DNA of 64,000 bases from Prochlorococcus sp. MIT 0603 (GTDB taxonomy: Bacteria; Cyanobacteriota; Cyanobacteriia; PCC-6307; Cyanobiaceae). This document shows positions 18,121-27,404 of the stretch, one piece after another. A program made the translations under genes and the position numbers. The notes beneath the pieces were generated by a model. The model was not told the origin of the DNA and searched no databases. It worked only from the letters and a program-made list of their open reading frames with translations. How positions within the stretch are numbered: position 1 is the stretch's first letter; the number at the start of each line of letters is the position of its first letter. The stretch lies in contig NZ_JNAW01000001.1 of the NCBI RefSeq assembly GCF_000760215.1, positions 62,001 to 126,000 of the forward strand. The letters are read 5' to 3'.

Positions 18121-19467
18121 TTGGATCAAGATCTATTTGCTTTCCATACAAATGAAAAACTTAGGAGACATGCACCTCTCGCTGATAGATTGCGTCCGGT
18201 TGATATAACTGAATTTGTTGGGCAACATTCAATACTTGCTGAGGGAAGACTTCTAAGAAGAGCTATAGAGGCTGATAGGGTTGGTAATACCCTCCTTCAT
18301 GGTCCTCCTGGAGTAGGTAAAACGACTTTAGCAAAAATCATTGCCGCACATGCTAGCGCACACTTTTGTTCTCTGAATGCAGTATTAGCAGGAGTTAAGG
18401 AGATTCGTAAAGAAGTTGAAGCTGCACATGAAAGGTTAGGTAAACATGGATTGAAAACGATTCTTTTTCTTGATGAGGTTCATCGTTTTAATAGTGCACA
18501 GCAAGATGCATTATTACCATGGGTGGAAAATGGTACTTTTACTTTGATAGGTGCAACTACAGAGAATCCATATTTTGAAGTCAATAAAGCTTTAGTAAGT
18601 CGTTCTAGAATCTTTCGCTTATCACCAATTGAATCCAAAGATTTGTATAAACTCCTTAATAGAGCTTTAACAGATAATGAAAGAGGCTTTGGACAGAAAA
18701 AGGTAAATCTGAGAAGTGAAGCAGCAGATCATTTAGTTGATGTTGCTAATGGAGATGCGCGAACCTTACTAAATGCCCTTGAATTAGCAGTTGAAAGTAC
18801 TTCCCCTAATGACGAAGGTTCGGTAGATATAACTCTACAAATTGCAGAAGAATCTATTCAACAAAGAGCTATTTTATATGATAAGGGAGGTGATGCTCAT
18901 TTTGACACTATTAGTGCATTTATAAAATCCCTTCGAGGTTCTGATCCAGATGCCTCTTTATTTTGGATGGCAAGGATGTTAGAAGCAGGTGAAAATCCTA
19001 GGTATATTTTTAGGAGAATGCTTATTGCAGCTTCAGAAGATATTGGTTTAGCAGATCCACAAGCAATTGTTATTGTTCAATCCTGTGCTGCGGCTTTTGA
19101 TCGAGTTGGTTTACCAGAAGGACTTTATTTTCTTTCTCAGGCGGCACTGTATTTAGCATGTACTGAAAAAAGCAATAGTGTGTTAGGCATTAATAAAGCA
19201 CAGCGTGTCGTGAGAGATTCTCAAAAGCAAGATGTTCCATTACATCTCCGTGATTCTCATCGAGATGGTATTCCTCAGGGAGAAGGTAATGATTACTTCT
19301 ATCCCCACGATTTTCCTGGGAATTGGGTTGATCAAGATTATTTACCTGCTGAACTTTCTGGACAGAGATTTTGGGAACCAGGTTTGCATGGTTGGGAAAG
19401 TATAAGGATCAGAGCTATGGAGAAAATACAATGTATGTCAGATAAAAATGATTTGTCTCAAGAATAA
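18121..19467 (+). CDS. rarA: RarA/MgsA-type AAA ATPase
   Basis: This replication-associated recombination ATPase acts at stalled replication forks. Within 448 residues, Walker A is GPPGVGKTT (about 61-69), Walker B is ILFLDEVHRF, and the sensor is GATTENP. The C-terminal part with EDIGLADPQA and QAALYLACTEKSN is the tetramerisation domain of the family. The start is TTG at 18121, giving a leader of DQDLFAFHTNEKLRR and a RLRP box. It follows pgm after 36 bases and may share its transcript. Confidence 0.93.
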   Translation: MDQDLFAFHTNEKLRRHAPLADRLRPVDITEFVGQHSILAEGRLLRRAIEADRVGNTLLHGPPGVGKTTLAKIIAAHASAHFCSLNAVLAGVKEIRKEVEAAHERLGKHGLKTILFLDEVHRFNSAQQDALLPWVENGTFTLIGATTENPYFEVNKALVSRSRIFRLSPIESKDLYKLLNRALTDNERGFGQKKVNLRSEAADHLVDVANGDARTLLNALELAVESTSPNDEGSVDITLQIAEESIQQRAILYDKGGDAHFDTISAFIKSLRGSDPDASLFWMARMLEAGENPRYIFRRMLIAASEDIGLADPQAIVIVQSCAAAFDRVGLPEGLYFLSQAALYLACTEKSNSVLGINKAQRVVRDSQKQDVPLHLRDSHRDGIPQGEGNDYFYPHDFPGNWVDQDYLPAELSGQRFWEPGLHGWESIRIRAMEKIQCMSDKNDLSQE

Positions 19468-19468
19468 C

Positions 19469-19486
19469 TAGCGATATTAATCGCTA
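19469..19486. terminator. hairpin between convergent rarA and PPTase genes
   Basis: Arms TAGCGAT and ATCGCTA pair perfectly around the loop ATTA. The hairpin starts just after the rarA stop and covers the end of the convergent gene, so it could act in both directions. No clear T-run follows on either side, so the call is tentative. Confidence 0.35.
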
Positions 19487-20118
19487 CAAATTATAAGATT
19501 TTTTCTATTTACTATTTGATTAGAAGCTATTCCAATTACCCATGACTTGTATTGTATTAGATAGACATTAACTTCAGATTCCAATTCGTCATGTTTTGCT
19601 TTTAGAGATTGATTGTCAATATTCCACTTTGTTAGATCTTTAGAAATTGTTCCTTCCTGCCATTTAATTAGCGCTTCTTTTCTCACCCAGCTTTCTAATA
19701 CTTTTAAGCGGAACTCATCTTTTTTAAAATCTTCTAGCTTTTTGTTTTCCGTTTTGGTGTAGAAACGATTTGCTATTTTTCTTGCATTAAATTGACGATC
19801 GACTCTTTCTATATCAACACCTAGCTTATTAGGTGAACATCCTATTAAAAGTGCATCATCGCAATGACTGAAACTGACATAACCTAAATTACCCCCTAAG
19901 GTTGGAGCTTCCCCAGGTAATGATTTTAATGGGATTTCTAGTGGATTGATTTTCAGAAATTCTGATAAAGCAAATCGTGTATACCCCCTGGTCAATTTGT
20001 ATTGATGAGATCGTATTCCCGATAAACAATTCGCTATTTTTTCTTCATTGTCGGAGATTTTTTTTAATGGAGAATTAGTTGGAAATAGCCAAAGAGGAAG
20101 TACGCTTGTGTTCTTCAT
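19477..20118 (-). CDS. 4'-phosphopantetheinyl transferase (Sfp/HetI type)
   Basis: The protein moves the phosphopantetheine arm from CoA onto carrier proteins such as acyl carrier protein. The 213 residues hold the Sfp-type motifs LGVDIERVDRQF with the metal-binding Asp and Glu, and ESWVRKEALIKW with the second metal-site Glu and Lys. Length and motifs match the Sfp class rather than AcpS. It shares a start-to-start gap of about 13 bases with bcp on the other strand. Confidence 0.9.
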   Translation of the reverse strand: MKNTSVLPLWLFPTNSPLKKISDNEEKIANCLSGIRSHQYKLTRGYTRFALSEFLKINPLEIPLKSLPGEAPTLGGNLGYVSFSHCDDALLIGCSPNKLGVDIERVDRQFNARKIANRFYTKTENKKLEDFKKDEFRLKVLESWVRKEALIKWQEGTISKDLTKWNIDNQSLKAKHDELESEVNVYLIQYKSWVIGIASNQIVNRKNLIICSD

Positions 20119-20131
20119 TTAAATGATTGCA

Positions 20132-20599
20132 ATGTCTCTTTTAATTGGTCAAAAAGCACCAGATTTTAGTCTCCCTGATCAAGATGGGCAATTGATTAAA
20201 CTTTCATCCTTTCAGGGTCAGAGAGTTGTTATTTACTTTTATCCGAAAGATGACACCCCAGGCTGCACAAAGGAAGCTTGTAATTTCCGAGATCGTTGGA
20301 GTGTTTTTCAAGACCATCAAATAAAATTACTTGGTATTAGTAAAGACAATGCCAAAAAGCATTCAAAGTTTATAAATAAATATCAGTTGCCTTTTAGCCT
20401 TCTTAGTGATTTGGAACCGTGTCCAGTTGCTACTGCTTATGAAAGTTATGGGTTGAAGAAATTCATGGGAAAAGAATATATGGGAATGAAGAGACAAACA
20501 TATGTTGTTGATTCTCAAGGTAACTTGGAATTAATTTATTTAAAAGTTAAAGCTGCAACAATGGCCGATCAAATTCTTGCAGATTTAAGTCTTGAGTAA
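20132..20599 (+). CDS. bcp: peroxiredoxin Q/BCP
   Basis: This thiol peroxidase reduces peroxides with electrons from thioredoxin. It has 155 residues from the ATG at 20132. The motif DDTPGCTKEACNFRD carries the peroxidatic Cys and a second Cys five positions on, the atypical 2-Cys pattern of the family. Another ATG at 20123 would add three residues; the family usually begins at MSLLIGQKAPDF, so I prefer the inner one. It is divergent from the phosphopantetheinyl transferase with almost no room for a separate promoter. Confidence 0.95.
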   Translation: MSLLIGQKAPDFSLPDQDGQLIKLSSFQGQRVVIYFYPKDDTPGCTKEACNFRDRWSVFQDHQIKLLGISKDNAKKHSKFINKYQLPFSLLSDLEPCPVATAYESYGLKKFMGKEYMGMKRQTYVVDSQGNLELIYLKVKAATMADQILADLSLE

Positions 20600-20601
20600 A
20601 T

Positions 20602-21288
20602 TTAGCAATTGATTTTAATCATTGCTTCTAGGACTAGATTAGGGTGATGGTATACGGCTACATTACGACTTTTGAGATGGTCAAAAAGTATTTTTGAATC
20701 TCCTCCACATAACCATAAAGGCATACTTGCTTCTTTTTGAGCTTCTAAAAGTGCTCCAAGTAAGGCTTGAAAACTACCTCTTAACATTGCTTCTTCAGTA
20801 GATGAAGGGAATTGTTTGGTAGGTATATTTTGGCTTTTTACTGGACTTAGTTTTTCACTTCTATTAGACATCGCGGATCTCTGTAGTTGTAAACCGGGTA
20901 TTAATTGCCCTCCTGCAAACTCTCCTTTTGCAGTAATGCGTGTCAGACTTAAAATTGTTCCTGCGTCTGCAATGAGAATTCCTTCAGAATGAAGATTTGC
21001 AGATTTTGCTTTTTGGAATGCAGCCCAGCTTGCTAACGCTCTATCAAGACCTATCCATTCAGGTAACTTTAAAAGAGGTATTTCTTCAATCTTTATACAT
21101 TTATTAGGATCTAATTGACTATTTGCTGGAACTGGTCCAACTGCACCCCATTTCCAGATAAGGTCTTTATTCTCTTTGAGTTGATTGCTGTTAGGAAAAG
21201 TATCTTCAAAAATCCATTTGGCTTGTGTTTGAAATCCCCAATGCCAGCGAGTGTTTCCAATGAAGAGGCAACATTTATTTGACGTCAC
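20602..21288 (-). CDS. coaX: type III pantothenate kinase-like CoaX
   Basis: The protein should phosphorylate pantothenate in the first step of CoA synthesis. Its ADAGTILSLT, GLDRALASWAA and GGQLIPGLQL segments fit the acetate-and-sugar-kinase fold of CoaX. The first phosphate-binding loop reads CLFIGNTRWHWG, so the usual Asp before IGN is replaced by Phe. The start is GTG at 21288; the longer ATG frame from 21330 runs deep into cysH and is less likely. The gene overlaps the 3' end of cysH by 14 bases. It is convergent with bcp. Confidence 0.82.
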   Translation of the reverse strand: MTSNKCCLFIGNTRWHWGFQTQAKWIFEDTFPNSNQLKENKDLIWKWGAVGPVPANSQLDPNKCIKIEEIPLLKLPEWIGLDRALASWAAFQKAKSANLHSEGILIADAGTILSLTRITAKGEFAGGQLIPGLQLQRSAMSNRSEKLSPVKSQNIPTKQFPSSTEEAMLRGSFQALLGALLEAQKEASMPLWLCGGDSKILFDHLKSRNVAVYHHPNLVLEAMIKINC

Positions 21289-22054
21289 TTTTTGTTTCTT
21301 CCTCGTTTGTATTTGTAATGTGAATCCCACATTCTTGTTTTAATCCTCCAAAACGTGTTTTTCTTCCTGTTATTTCATCAGTATCTGGAGCGCTAGAATG
21401 CCAATCACCGACACTCGAGAAACCTTTTTCAAATAAAGGATGTTGAGGCAGATTATTTTGCTCCATATAATAAAAGATATCTTTTTGAGACCATTCAAGT
21501 ATTGGTCTTAGTGACAGTCTTTCTCTTATTGGATCTAATGTACTCATAGCTTTTCTATTTTCGGTTTGCCCTCTTCTTACTCCACTTGCCCAGCAATCGA
21601 TTTGATATTTTTTGAAGGCGTCTTCTAGAGGTTGAACTTTTCGAATGTCGTGATATTTCTCTAAATCTTTGATGGACTGTTTTTCCCAAAGTTTCCCATA
21701 TAAAGCTTCCATTCTTGCAGGTGATAAATTGCTTTGTACTACGGTGATATCAAGTTTTAGCTGATTTGAAAGTGTCTCTGCATATTTATATGTCTCTGCT
21801 GGTAAGTATCCTGTATCCACCCAGATTATTTTTATTATATTGCTGTCATTGAGTTCATGAATCATATGAAGTAAGACTGATGATTGAATTCCAAAACTTG
21901 TTGTTATAGCTAGTTTTGACCCAAATTGTTTCACAGCCCATTCCAAACGCTTCTGAGGGGATAATTGCTCAAGATGCCTTCTGGCTTCAGTTAAAGGGAT
22001 GTTTAAGAATAGACTCTCTTTCACTTTTCCCTGATGCTTTATGTTCTTATCCAT
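21275..22054 (-). CDS. cysH: PAPS reductase
   Basis: The enzyme reduces PAPS to sulfite in sulfate assimilation. The 259 residues have the PP-loop TTSFGIQSS, the conserved SGVRRGQTENR and DIFYYMEQNNLPQHPLF, and the C-terminal ECGIH that donates the catalytic Cys. The position where APS reductases carry a CC pair reads HDIRKVQPL, so no 4Fe-4S site is present and the PAPS type is favoured. It is divergent from the NADH dehydrogenase gene at 22113, a gap of 58 bases. Confidence 0.93.
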   Translation of the reverse strand: MDKNIKHQGKVKESLFLNIPLTEARRHLEQLSPQKRLEWAVKQFGSKLAITTSFGIQSSVLLHMIHELNDSNIIKIIWVDTGYLPAETYKYAETLSNQLKLDITVVQSNLSPARMEALYGKLWEKQSIKDLEKYHDIRKVQPLEDAFKKYQIDCWASGVRRGQTENRKAMSTLDPIRERLSLRPILEWSQKDIFYYMEQNNLPQHPLFEKGFSSVGDWHSSAPDTDEITGRKTRFGGLKQECGIHITNTNEEETKSDVK

Positions 22055-22112
22055 TGTGGCTTTTAATTAGCGTATTTTTACTTTCCTTTAATCATTTCAA
22101 GTTATTGTTCAG

Positions 22113-23300
22113 ATGAAGTCTAATTCTTTAAAAAGTAATGCTGTTGTTGTAGTTGGTGGTGGTTTTGGTGGCTTGACTACAGCACTCTCTTTGAGTAGTT
22201 GTAAAGGAAGGCCCACAATTATTCTCATTGAGCCTCGTTCTAGGTTTGTCTTTCTTCCATTGCTATATGAACTTTTAAGTGGAGAAATGAAAGCATGGGA
22301 AGTAGCACCTTCTTATAGCTCTTTGCTTGCTTCAAGAGGAATTGTTTTAATCAAACAGCGAATAGCAAACATTGATTTGGAGGGTGAGGTTGTCATTACT
22401 TCTTTAGGACAGGTTATTAAATATTCTCAATTAGTTATTAGTACTGGTTCAAAAGTCGATCATTTCAGTATTCCAGGAGTAGAAGAACATTGCTTAATGT
22501 TTAATAAATACGAAGATGTAATAAAAATAAAAAAATTAGTAGAGGCTTTAAATAGGTCTACTGAATCAAAAGACAATATAGTGATTGTTGGTGGGGGGGC
22601 TACAGGAGTTGAATTGGCTTGCAAGCTTTCTGATCTCTTACATGGAAATCATACAGTTCATTTAATTGAACTTGACGAAAAAGTTTTGCCTAATGGTAAG
22701 TCTTTCAATCAAGAACAAATTCAACAAGCTTTAAATAAACGGTCCATCAAACTTCATTTAAATACTCGTGTTGTAAAGATTACTGAGCATGTTGTGGAAA
22801 TCGAAAATGCGAATGAGAACTACTCTAAACAATCAGATTCTTTAACCTATGCAGGTGTTATTTGGACTGCAGGTGTTAAAGCATCCGCTCCTGATGGCTT
22901 AGCCTCATCGTTATTAAAAGATGGAAGACTCTTAATTAATTCAAAATTACAGGTTTTGGGATATGACAATGTATTTTCTATTGGTGATGTCTCTTTTGAT
23001 ATTCGACAACCATTGATAGGGACAGCCCAAGTTGCTATGCAACAAGGTGATCATTTGGCCAAGAATTTAATTGCGTATCACCAAGGAAAAGAATTGACAT
23101 CATTTAACTTTGTAGATCGTGGAGAAATGCTGAGCATGGGTATTGGGGAAGCAACAATTACCAGTATGGGCTTCACGCTTTCAGGTCCTCTTGCGTTTCA
23201 AGTGCGACGAATGGCTTATTTATCTAAGTTTCCAAACTTGTCATTGGGTATTAGGTCTGCCGGATCTTGGTTGCTAAGTTATAGAAATAAATTCATTTAA
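22113..23300 (+). CDS. ndh: type 2 NAD(P)H dehydrogenase
   Basis: The 395-residue flavoprotein passes electrons from NAD(P)H to quinone without pumping protons. The FAD dinucleotide loop is VVVGGGFGGL near the N-terminus; the NAD(P)H loop is IVIVGGGATGVELA near 155. The C-terminal segment with FSIGDV binds FAD. It lacks clear transmembrane spans and is probably a peripheral membrane protein. Three NDH-2 enzymes are known in Synechocystis; which one this corresponds to cannot be told here. Confidence 0.9.
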   Translation: MKSNSLKSNAVVVVGGGFGGLTTALSLSSCKGRPTIILIEPRSRFVFLPLLYELLSGEMKAWEVAPSYSSLLASRGIVLIKQRIANIDLEGEVVITSLGQVIKYSQLVISTGSKVDHFSIPGVEEHCLMFNKYEDVIKIKKLVEALNRSTESKDNIVIVGGGATGVELACKLSDLLHGNHTVHLIELDEKVLPNGKSFNQEQIQQALNKRSIKLHLNTRVVKITEHVVEIENANENYSKQSDSLTYAGVIWTAGVKASAPDGLASSLLKDGRLLINSKLQVLGYDNVFSIGDVSFDIRQPLIGTAQVAMQQGDHLAKNLIAYHQGKELTSFNFVDRGEMLSMGIGEATITSMGFTLSGPLAFQVRRMAYLSKFPNLSLGIRSAGSWLLSYRNKFI

Positions 23301-23395
23301 TTGAGAGAATGTAGATGATGTACTAAAACTGGAATATGAGTTATCTATTTCAGCCAGTATTTATTGAATTATAAGAAAAATGCAAACAGAGAAAT

Positions 23396-25210
23396 ATGAA
23401 TGAACTAAGAACTGTTCTCGAGAATCCTCAGGCGCTAATTACTTTAGCTGTTTTGTTTTTAGCTGTGGTGCTATTTATAAGTGGTTTTTTAGCCCCTGAA
23501 CTTACAGGCCTATTGAGTGTAGCTTTATTAATGGCAACTGGTGTCCTTGACCCTCAAAAAGCTTTGGCAGGCTTTGGAAGTCCAGCTTTGATTACTCTGA
23601 TGGGTTTATTTGCTGTTTCTGCAGCCTTGTTTAAAAGTGGTGCTTTGGATCGTTTGCGGGAGCTAATAGCCTTTGAGAGTATTAATACACCCCGCCGTTT
23701 AATTGGAGTTTTAGGACTTGTTGTGGCTCCAATATCAGGCATTGTTCCCAATACGCCTGTCGTTGCCTCACTTTTACCTGTAATAGAAGCTTGGTGTATC
23801 AAGCGAAATCTTTCTCCATCAAGAGTTTTATTGCCTTTATCTTTTGCAACTTTGCTAGGTGGGACTCTCACTCTATTGGGAAGCTCGGTTAATTTACTAG
23901 TGAGTGATATTAGTGCTCAACTTGGATATGGCTCTTTGGAACTATTTAGTTTTACTGCAATAGGGGTTCCTATTTGGTTGATTGGAACTGCTTATTTATT
24001 ATTAGCTCCGCAAAATCTTTTACCTGATCGAGGAAGGGAAAAGAGTGATTTTGGTAGTAATCCTGATCAAACTGGCTACTTTACTGAGGTAAGCATTCCA
24101 ATTGATTCTGAACTCGTAGGTCAATCTTTGCATAATAGTAGGCTGCAACGTCGTTTTGATGTAGATGTTTTAGAGCTTCAAAGAGGAAAAGAACGATTAT
24201 TACCACCCCTTGCAGATCGTACTATTGAGCCGGGTGACAGATTGTTACTAAGAGTCACTCGCTCTGACCTCTTACGACTCCAACAAGAACATACAGTGCA
24301 ACTTGCTCAGCGCAATTTAAATGAAGACTCTTTAAATCGATTGGACTGGTTTGAGGTTGAAGGACAAAAGACTGTTGAAGTTCTTCTTCCAGCGGGCTCA
24401 ACTTTGGCTGGAGCTAGTTTACGAGAATTAAGATTTAGACAGCGTCATAACGCCACTGTTTTAGCCTTAAGGAGGGGCCAGCAAACTGTTCAAGAGCGAT
24501 TAGGCCAGGCGATTTTGCATGAAGGGGATGTGTTGCTTTTACAAGCTCCTATTGATTCAATTCGCGGTCTTCAGGCAAGTAATGATTTGCTTGTGCTGGA
24601 TCAACTTGAAAATGATCTACCAACTGTGAAGCGTAAACCAATTGCAATTGCAATTGCAATTGCAATGATTCTTTTGCCTACTTTTACTAGTTTGCCTTTA
24701 GTTTCCTCAGTTTTGATTGCTGTTGTCGCTATGGTCATGGGTGGATGTATTAGACCAGCTGAAGTCCAACGATCTATACGACTTGATGTGATTTTGCTAT
24801 TGGGATCTCTTTCAAGTTTCAGTGTTGCAATGCAATCTACTGGTCTTGCAGATGCTTTTGCTAGAGGACTTGAATATTATTTAGAGGGATTGCCTACTTA
24901 TGCGTCATTATTAGTTATTTTCTTTTCGACAACCTTATTTACGCAAGTGATAAGTAATGCCGCTTCTGTTGCTTTGCTCGCACCGGTTGCTGTACAACTT
25001 GCCCCAGGCATGAATCTACCTGCTTCAGCTCTTTTGTTGACTGTATTATTTGGTGCTAGTCAGTCATTCCTAACGCCTATGGGATATCAGACAAATTTAA
25101 TGGTCTTTGGCCCTGGACGTTATAGGTTTCTTGATGTAACACGATATGGAGCAGGTTTAACGTTGTTAATGACTTTGACTGTACCTTTACTAATTCTCTG
25201 GCAATACTAA
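23396..25210 (+). CDS. DASS/SLC13-type carrier with two TrkA-C domains
   Basis: The protein has 604 residues. The N-terminal and C-terminal parts are hydrophobic, with about ten spans, and contain the conserved SNAASVALLAPVA motif near residue 520. Between them lie two TrkA-C domains at about 225-305 and 325-400, which commonly sense nucleotides or ligands. Members are annotated as sodium-coupled sulfate or dicarboxylate carriers; the substrate is not shown by sequence. It is the first of a set with a KtrB and a KtrA gene. Residues 416-423 read (Ile-Ala)4, encoded by a perfect repeat. Confidence 0.87.
   Translation: MNELRTVLENPQALITLAVLFLAVVLFISGFLAPELTGLLSVALLMATGVLDPQKALAGFGSPALITLMGLFAVSAALFKSGALDRLRELIAFESINTPRRLIGVLGLVVAPISGIVPNTPVVASLLPVIEAWCIKRNLSPSRVLLPLSFATLLGGTLTLLGSSVNLLVSDISAQLGYGSLELFSFTAIGVPIWLIGTAYLLLAPQNLLPDRGREKSDFGSNPDQTGYFTEVSIPIDSELVGQSLHNSRLQRRFDVDVLELQRGKERLLPPLADRTIEPGDRLLLRVTRSDLLRLQQEHTVQLAQRNLNEDSLNRLDWFEVEGQKTVEVLLPAGSTLAGASLRELRFRQRHNATVLALRRGQQTVQERLGQAILHEGDVLLLQAPIDSIRGLQASNDLLVLDQLENDLPTVKRKPIAIAIAIAMILLPTFTSLPLVSSVLIAVVAMVMGGCIRPAEVQRSIRLDVILLLGSLSSFSVAMQSTGLADAFARGLEYYLEGLPTYASLLVIFFSTTLFTQVISNAASVALLAPVAVQLAPGMNLPASALLLTVLFGASQSFLTPMGYQTNLMVFGPGRYRFLDVTRYGAGLTLLMTLTVPLLILWQY
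24639..24666 (+). repeat. hexanucleotide tandem repeat inside the DASS gene
   Basis: Four perfect copies of ATTGCA run from 24641 to 24664, with partial copies at both ends. They encode Ile-Ala pairs at the start of a membrane span just after the second TrkA-C domain. Copy changes would keep the reading frame and lengthen or shorten the span by two residues each. Confidence 0.9.
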
Positions 25211-25272
25211 GGTGTTTGAATCAGACAGATAATTATGCAGATCCCACTTTAACTCTAATTTGAGATTGCTCA

Positions 25273-26676
25273 GTGTCTTTTCCTAATCCAGTAAAATTAA
25301 AAGTTGCTTGGTACCGAAGGCTATCAGTCCCTCAGTTCACTGTAATTACTGGACTTTTAGTTATTTTTGCTGGAACCATCCTTCTTTCCACTCCTTTGTG
25401 TTCTTCTAATGCTGTTGGAATGTGGGAGTCTTTTTTTACGGCTACATCTGCAGTAACAGTAACAGGATTAACGATAATTGATGTAGGAGAAGATTTAACG
25501 ATTTATGGGCAAATCTTACTCGCAATAATGCTTCTTATCGGAGGTTTGGGTTTGATGGCGATTACTACGTTTTTACAGGGTTTTGTTGTTAGTGGAACAG
25601 AATTGAGATGTCGTTTGGACCGTGGAAAAACACTTGATGAATTTGGAGTTGGAGGAGTTGGTAGAACGTTTCGAGGCATTGCTCTCACTGCCGCTGTTTT
25701 AATTATTTTTGGAGCATTAATTCTTTTTTATTATGGATTTACTGATATACCCAATTTAGGAGAACGGTGGTGGGCAGCTATATTCCACAGCGTTTCTGCA
25801 TATAACAATGCTGGTTTTGGACTTTGGTCAGAAAGTTTGCAAAATTATCGAAATAATACTGTCGTCAACATCGTTGTGATTGTTCTGATTTTATTAGGTG
25901 GTTTAGGTTGGAGAGTAACTAGTGACATTTGGGCTAATAGAAAAAATTTTCATTTTAGAAAACTAAGTTTGCATAGCCGCTTGGTAATCAGAACTTCTTT
26001 TTTGCTAGTTCTTTTAGGCACTTTTGGATTGCTTTTAACTGAGTTCATTGAACAAGGTTCTTTTTTCTTATCTATGAATTGGTCCGAGCGTTTTACAACT
26101 GCTTTTTTTGAATCTGTTAGTGCAAGGACTGCTGGCTTTACAAATATCCCTATCTCCGTAGAAAGCATTTCAGATTCAGGACTCCTTTTGTTAATGACAT
26201 TAATGTTTATAGGTGCAAGTCCTGGTGGCACAGGTGGCGGAATCAAAACAACAACTATTGCTGCTCTTATGGCAGCAACTAGATCTACTTTAAGAGGACA
26301 AGATAGTGTCGTAATTCGTCACCGACAGATTTCAGATAAAGTTGTCTTGAAAGCAGTTGGAATTACAGTTGGATCCTTATTGTTTGTTCTGATAATGGCT
26401 TTATTGATAACAATGACAAGTAATTTGGGCGATCAGCAGTCTTTTTCTTTTTTAGAAATATTATTTACTTGCATTTCAGCTTTTGCAACTGTTGGCTTTG
26501 ATCTTGGAGTGACGGAGAATCTAAGTATCTTTGGGCAATTGATTTTGGTGCTAGGTATGTTTGTGGGTAGGCTTGGGATACTCCTTCTTTTAAGTGCTGT
26601 TTGGCAGGCATTGAATAGGGAAAGAATCCAACATCAGAATCGTATTGGCTATCCACGTGAGGATCTTTATGTTTGA
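25273..26676 (+). CDS. KtrB/TrkH-type cation channel subunit
   Basis: The protein has 467 residues and about eight to ten membrane spans. Four selectivity-filter repeats are visible, each with a key Gly: TVTGL (about 58), NNAGF (about 180), RTAGF (about 285) and ATVGF (about 405). This is the classic four-fold TrkH/KtrB pore. The start is GTG at 25273. Ktr-type proteins move K+ or Na+ and need the cytoplasmic KtrA subunit, encoded next. The first filter is VTGL, which is compatible with Na+-dependent uptake, but ion selectivity is inferred only. Confidence 0.9.
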   Translation: MSFPNPVKLKVAWYRRLSVPQFTVITGLLVIFAGTILLSTPLCSSNAVGMWESFFTATSAVTVTGLTIIDVGEDLTIYGQILLAIMLLIGGLGLMAITTFLQGFVVSGTELRCRLDRGKTLDEFGVGGVGRTFRGIALTAAVLIIFGALILFYYGFTDIPNLGERWWAAIFHSVSAYNNAGFGLWSESLQNYRNNTVVNIVVIVLILLGGLGWRVTSDIWANRKNFHFRKLSLHSRLVIRTSFLLVLLGTFGLLLTEFIEQGSFFLSMNWSERFTTAFFESVSARTAGFTNIPISVESISDSGLLLLMTLMFIGASPGGTGGGIKTTTIAALMAATRSTLRGQDSVVIRHRQISDKVVLKAVGITVGSLLFVLIMALLITMTSNLGDQQSFSFLEILFTCISAFATVGFDLGVTENLSIFGQLILVLGMFVGRLGILLLLSAVWQALNRERIQHQNRIGYPREDLYV

Positions 26677-26699
26677 ATTCTTTTATTGGAGGCAATTCA

Positions 26700-27404
26700 A
26701 TGAGTGAATGGTGGCAATGGTTATCTAGACCAGACGAAGAGTCTTTAGGATTCGCAGTGGTTGGTATAGGCCGTTTTGGGACGGCTGTTTGTCGGGAATT
26801 GATTCGAAATGGAGCTGATGTTCTAGCAGTTGATTCTTCTGAGAGAGCCATTGAAGAATTACGTCAGCTTGAACCATCAATTGAAGCAAGAGTAGTTGAC
26901 TCAACAGATGAGGAATCTATAAGGGAAGCAGGCGTTCTTGAAATGGGAACAGTAGTTGTAGGGATAAGTAAGCCAATTGAAGCAAGTATCACTACGACTC
27001 TTATTGCCAAAGATAGTGAAGGTAGCCGTGTCCGACAAGTTATTGCAAGAGCGACCAGTGACCTACATGAAAGGATGCTTAAGAGAGTTGGAGCAGACCG
27101 AGTAGTTTTCCCTTCACGAATGCAAGGTGAAAGATTGGGTTTAGAGCTAGTACGTCCTAATTTAATTGAGAGATTGGAATTGGATGATCAAACTGGTATT
27201 GATGAAATTAAAGTTCCAGAAATATTTGTAGGTCGTTCTTTAAGAGATCTTAATCTTCGTAAAAATTATTTAGTGAATGTTTTGGCAGCAGGGCCTTCCG
27301 GACAGTTAACAATTAATCCTCCTGCTAAATATATTTTGAGTGAAGATCATGTTTTAGTTGTTATGGGATTAATGGAAGATTTACAAAAATTGCCTGAAGT
27401 TTGA
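26700..27404 (+). CDS. KtrA/TrkA regulatory subunit
   Basis: This 234-residue soluble protein gates the channel. Residues about 17-45 form the nucleotide-binding Rossmann loop VVGIGRFGTAVCR, and about 165-230 form the RCK C-terminal domain. The start is ATG at 26700, with a strong GGAGG nine bases upstream; a frame beginning at 26673 is rejected. It follows the channel gene by 23 bases and is fused end to start to anmK (TGA then ATG), showing one operon. Confidence 0.92.
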   Translation: MSEWWQWLSRPDEESLGFAVVGIGRFGTAVCRELIRNGADVLAVDSSERAIEELRQLEPSIEARVVDSTDEESIREAGVLEMGTVVVGISKPIEASITTTLIAKDSEGSRVRQVIARATSDLHERMLKRVGADRVVFPSRMQGERLGLELVRPNLIERLELDDQTGIDEIKVPEIFVGRSLRDLNLRKNYLVNVLAAGPSGQLTINPPAKYILSEDHVLVVMGLMEDLQKLPEV

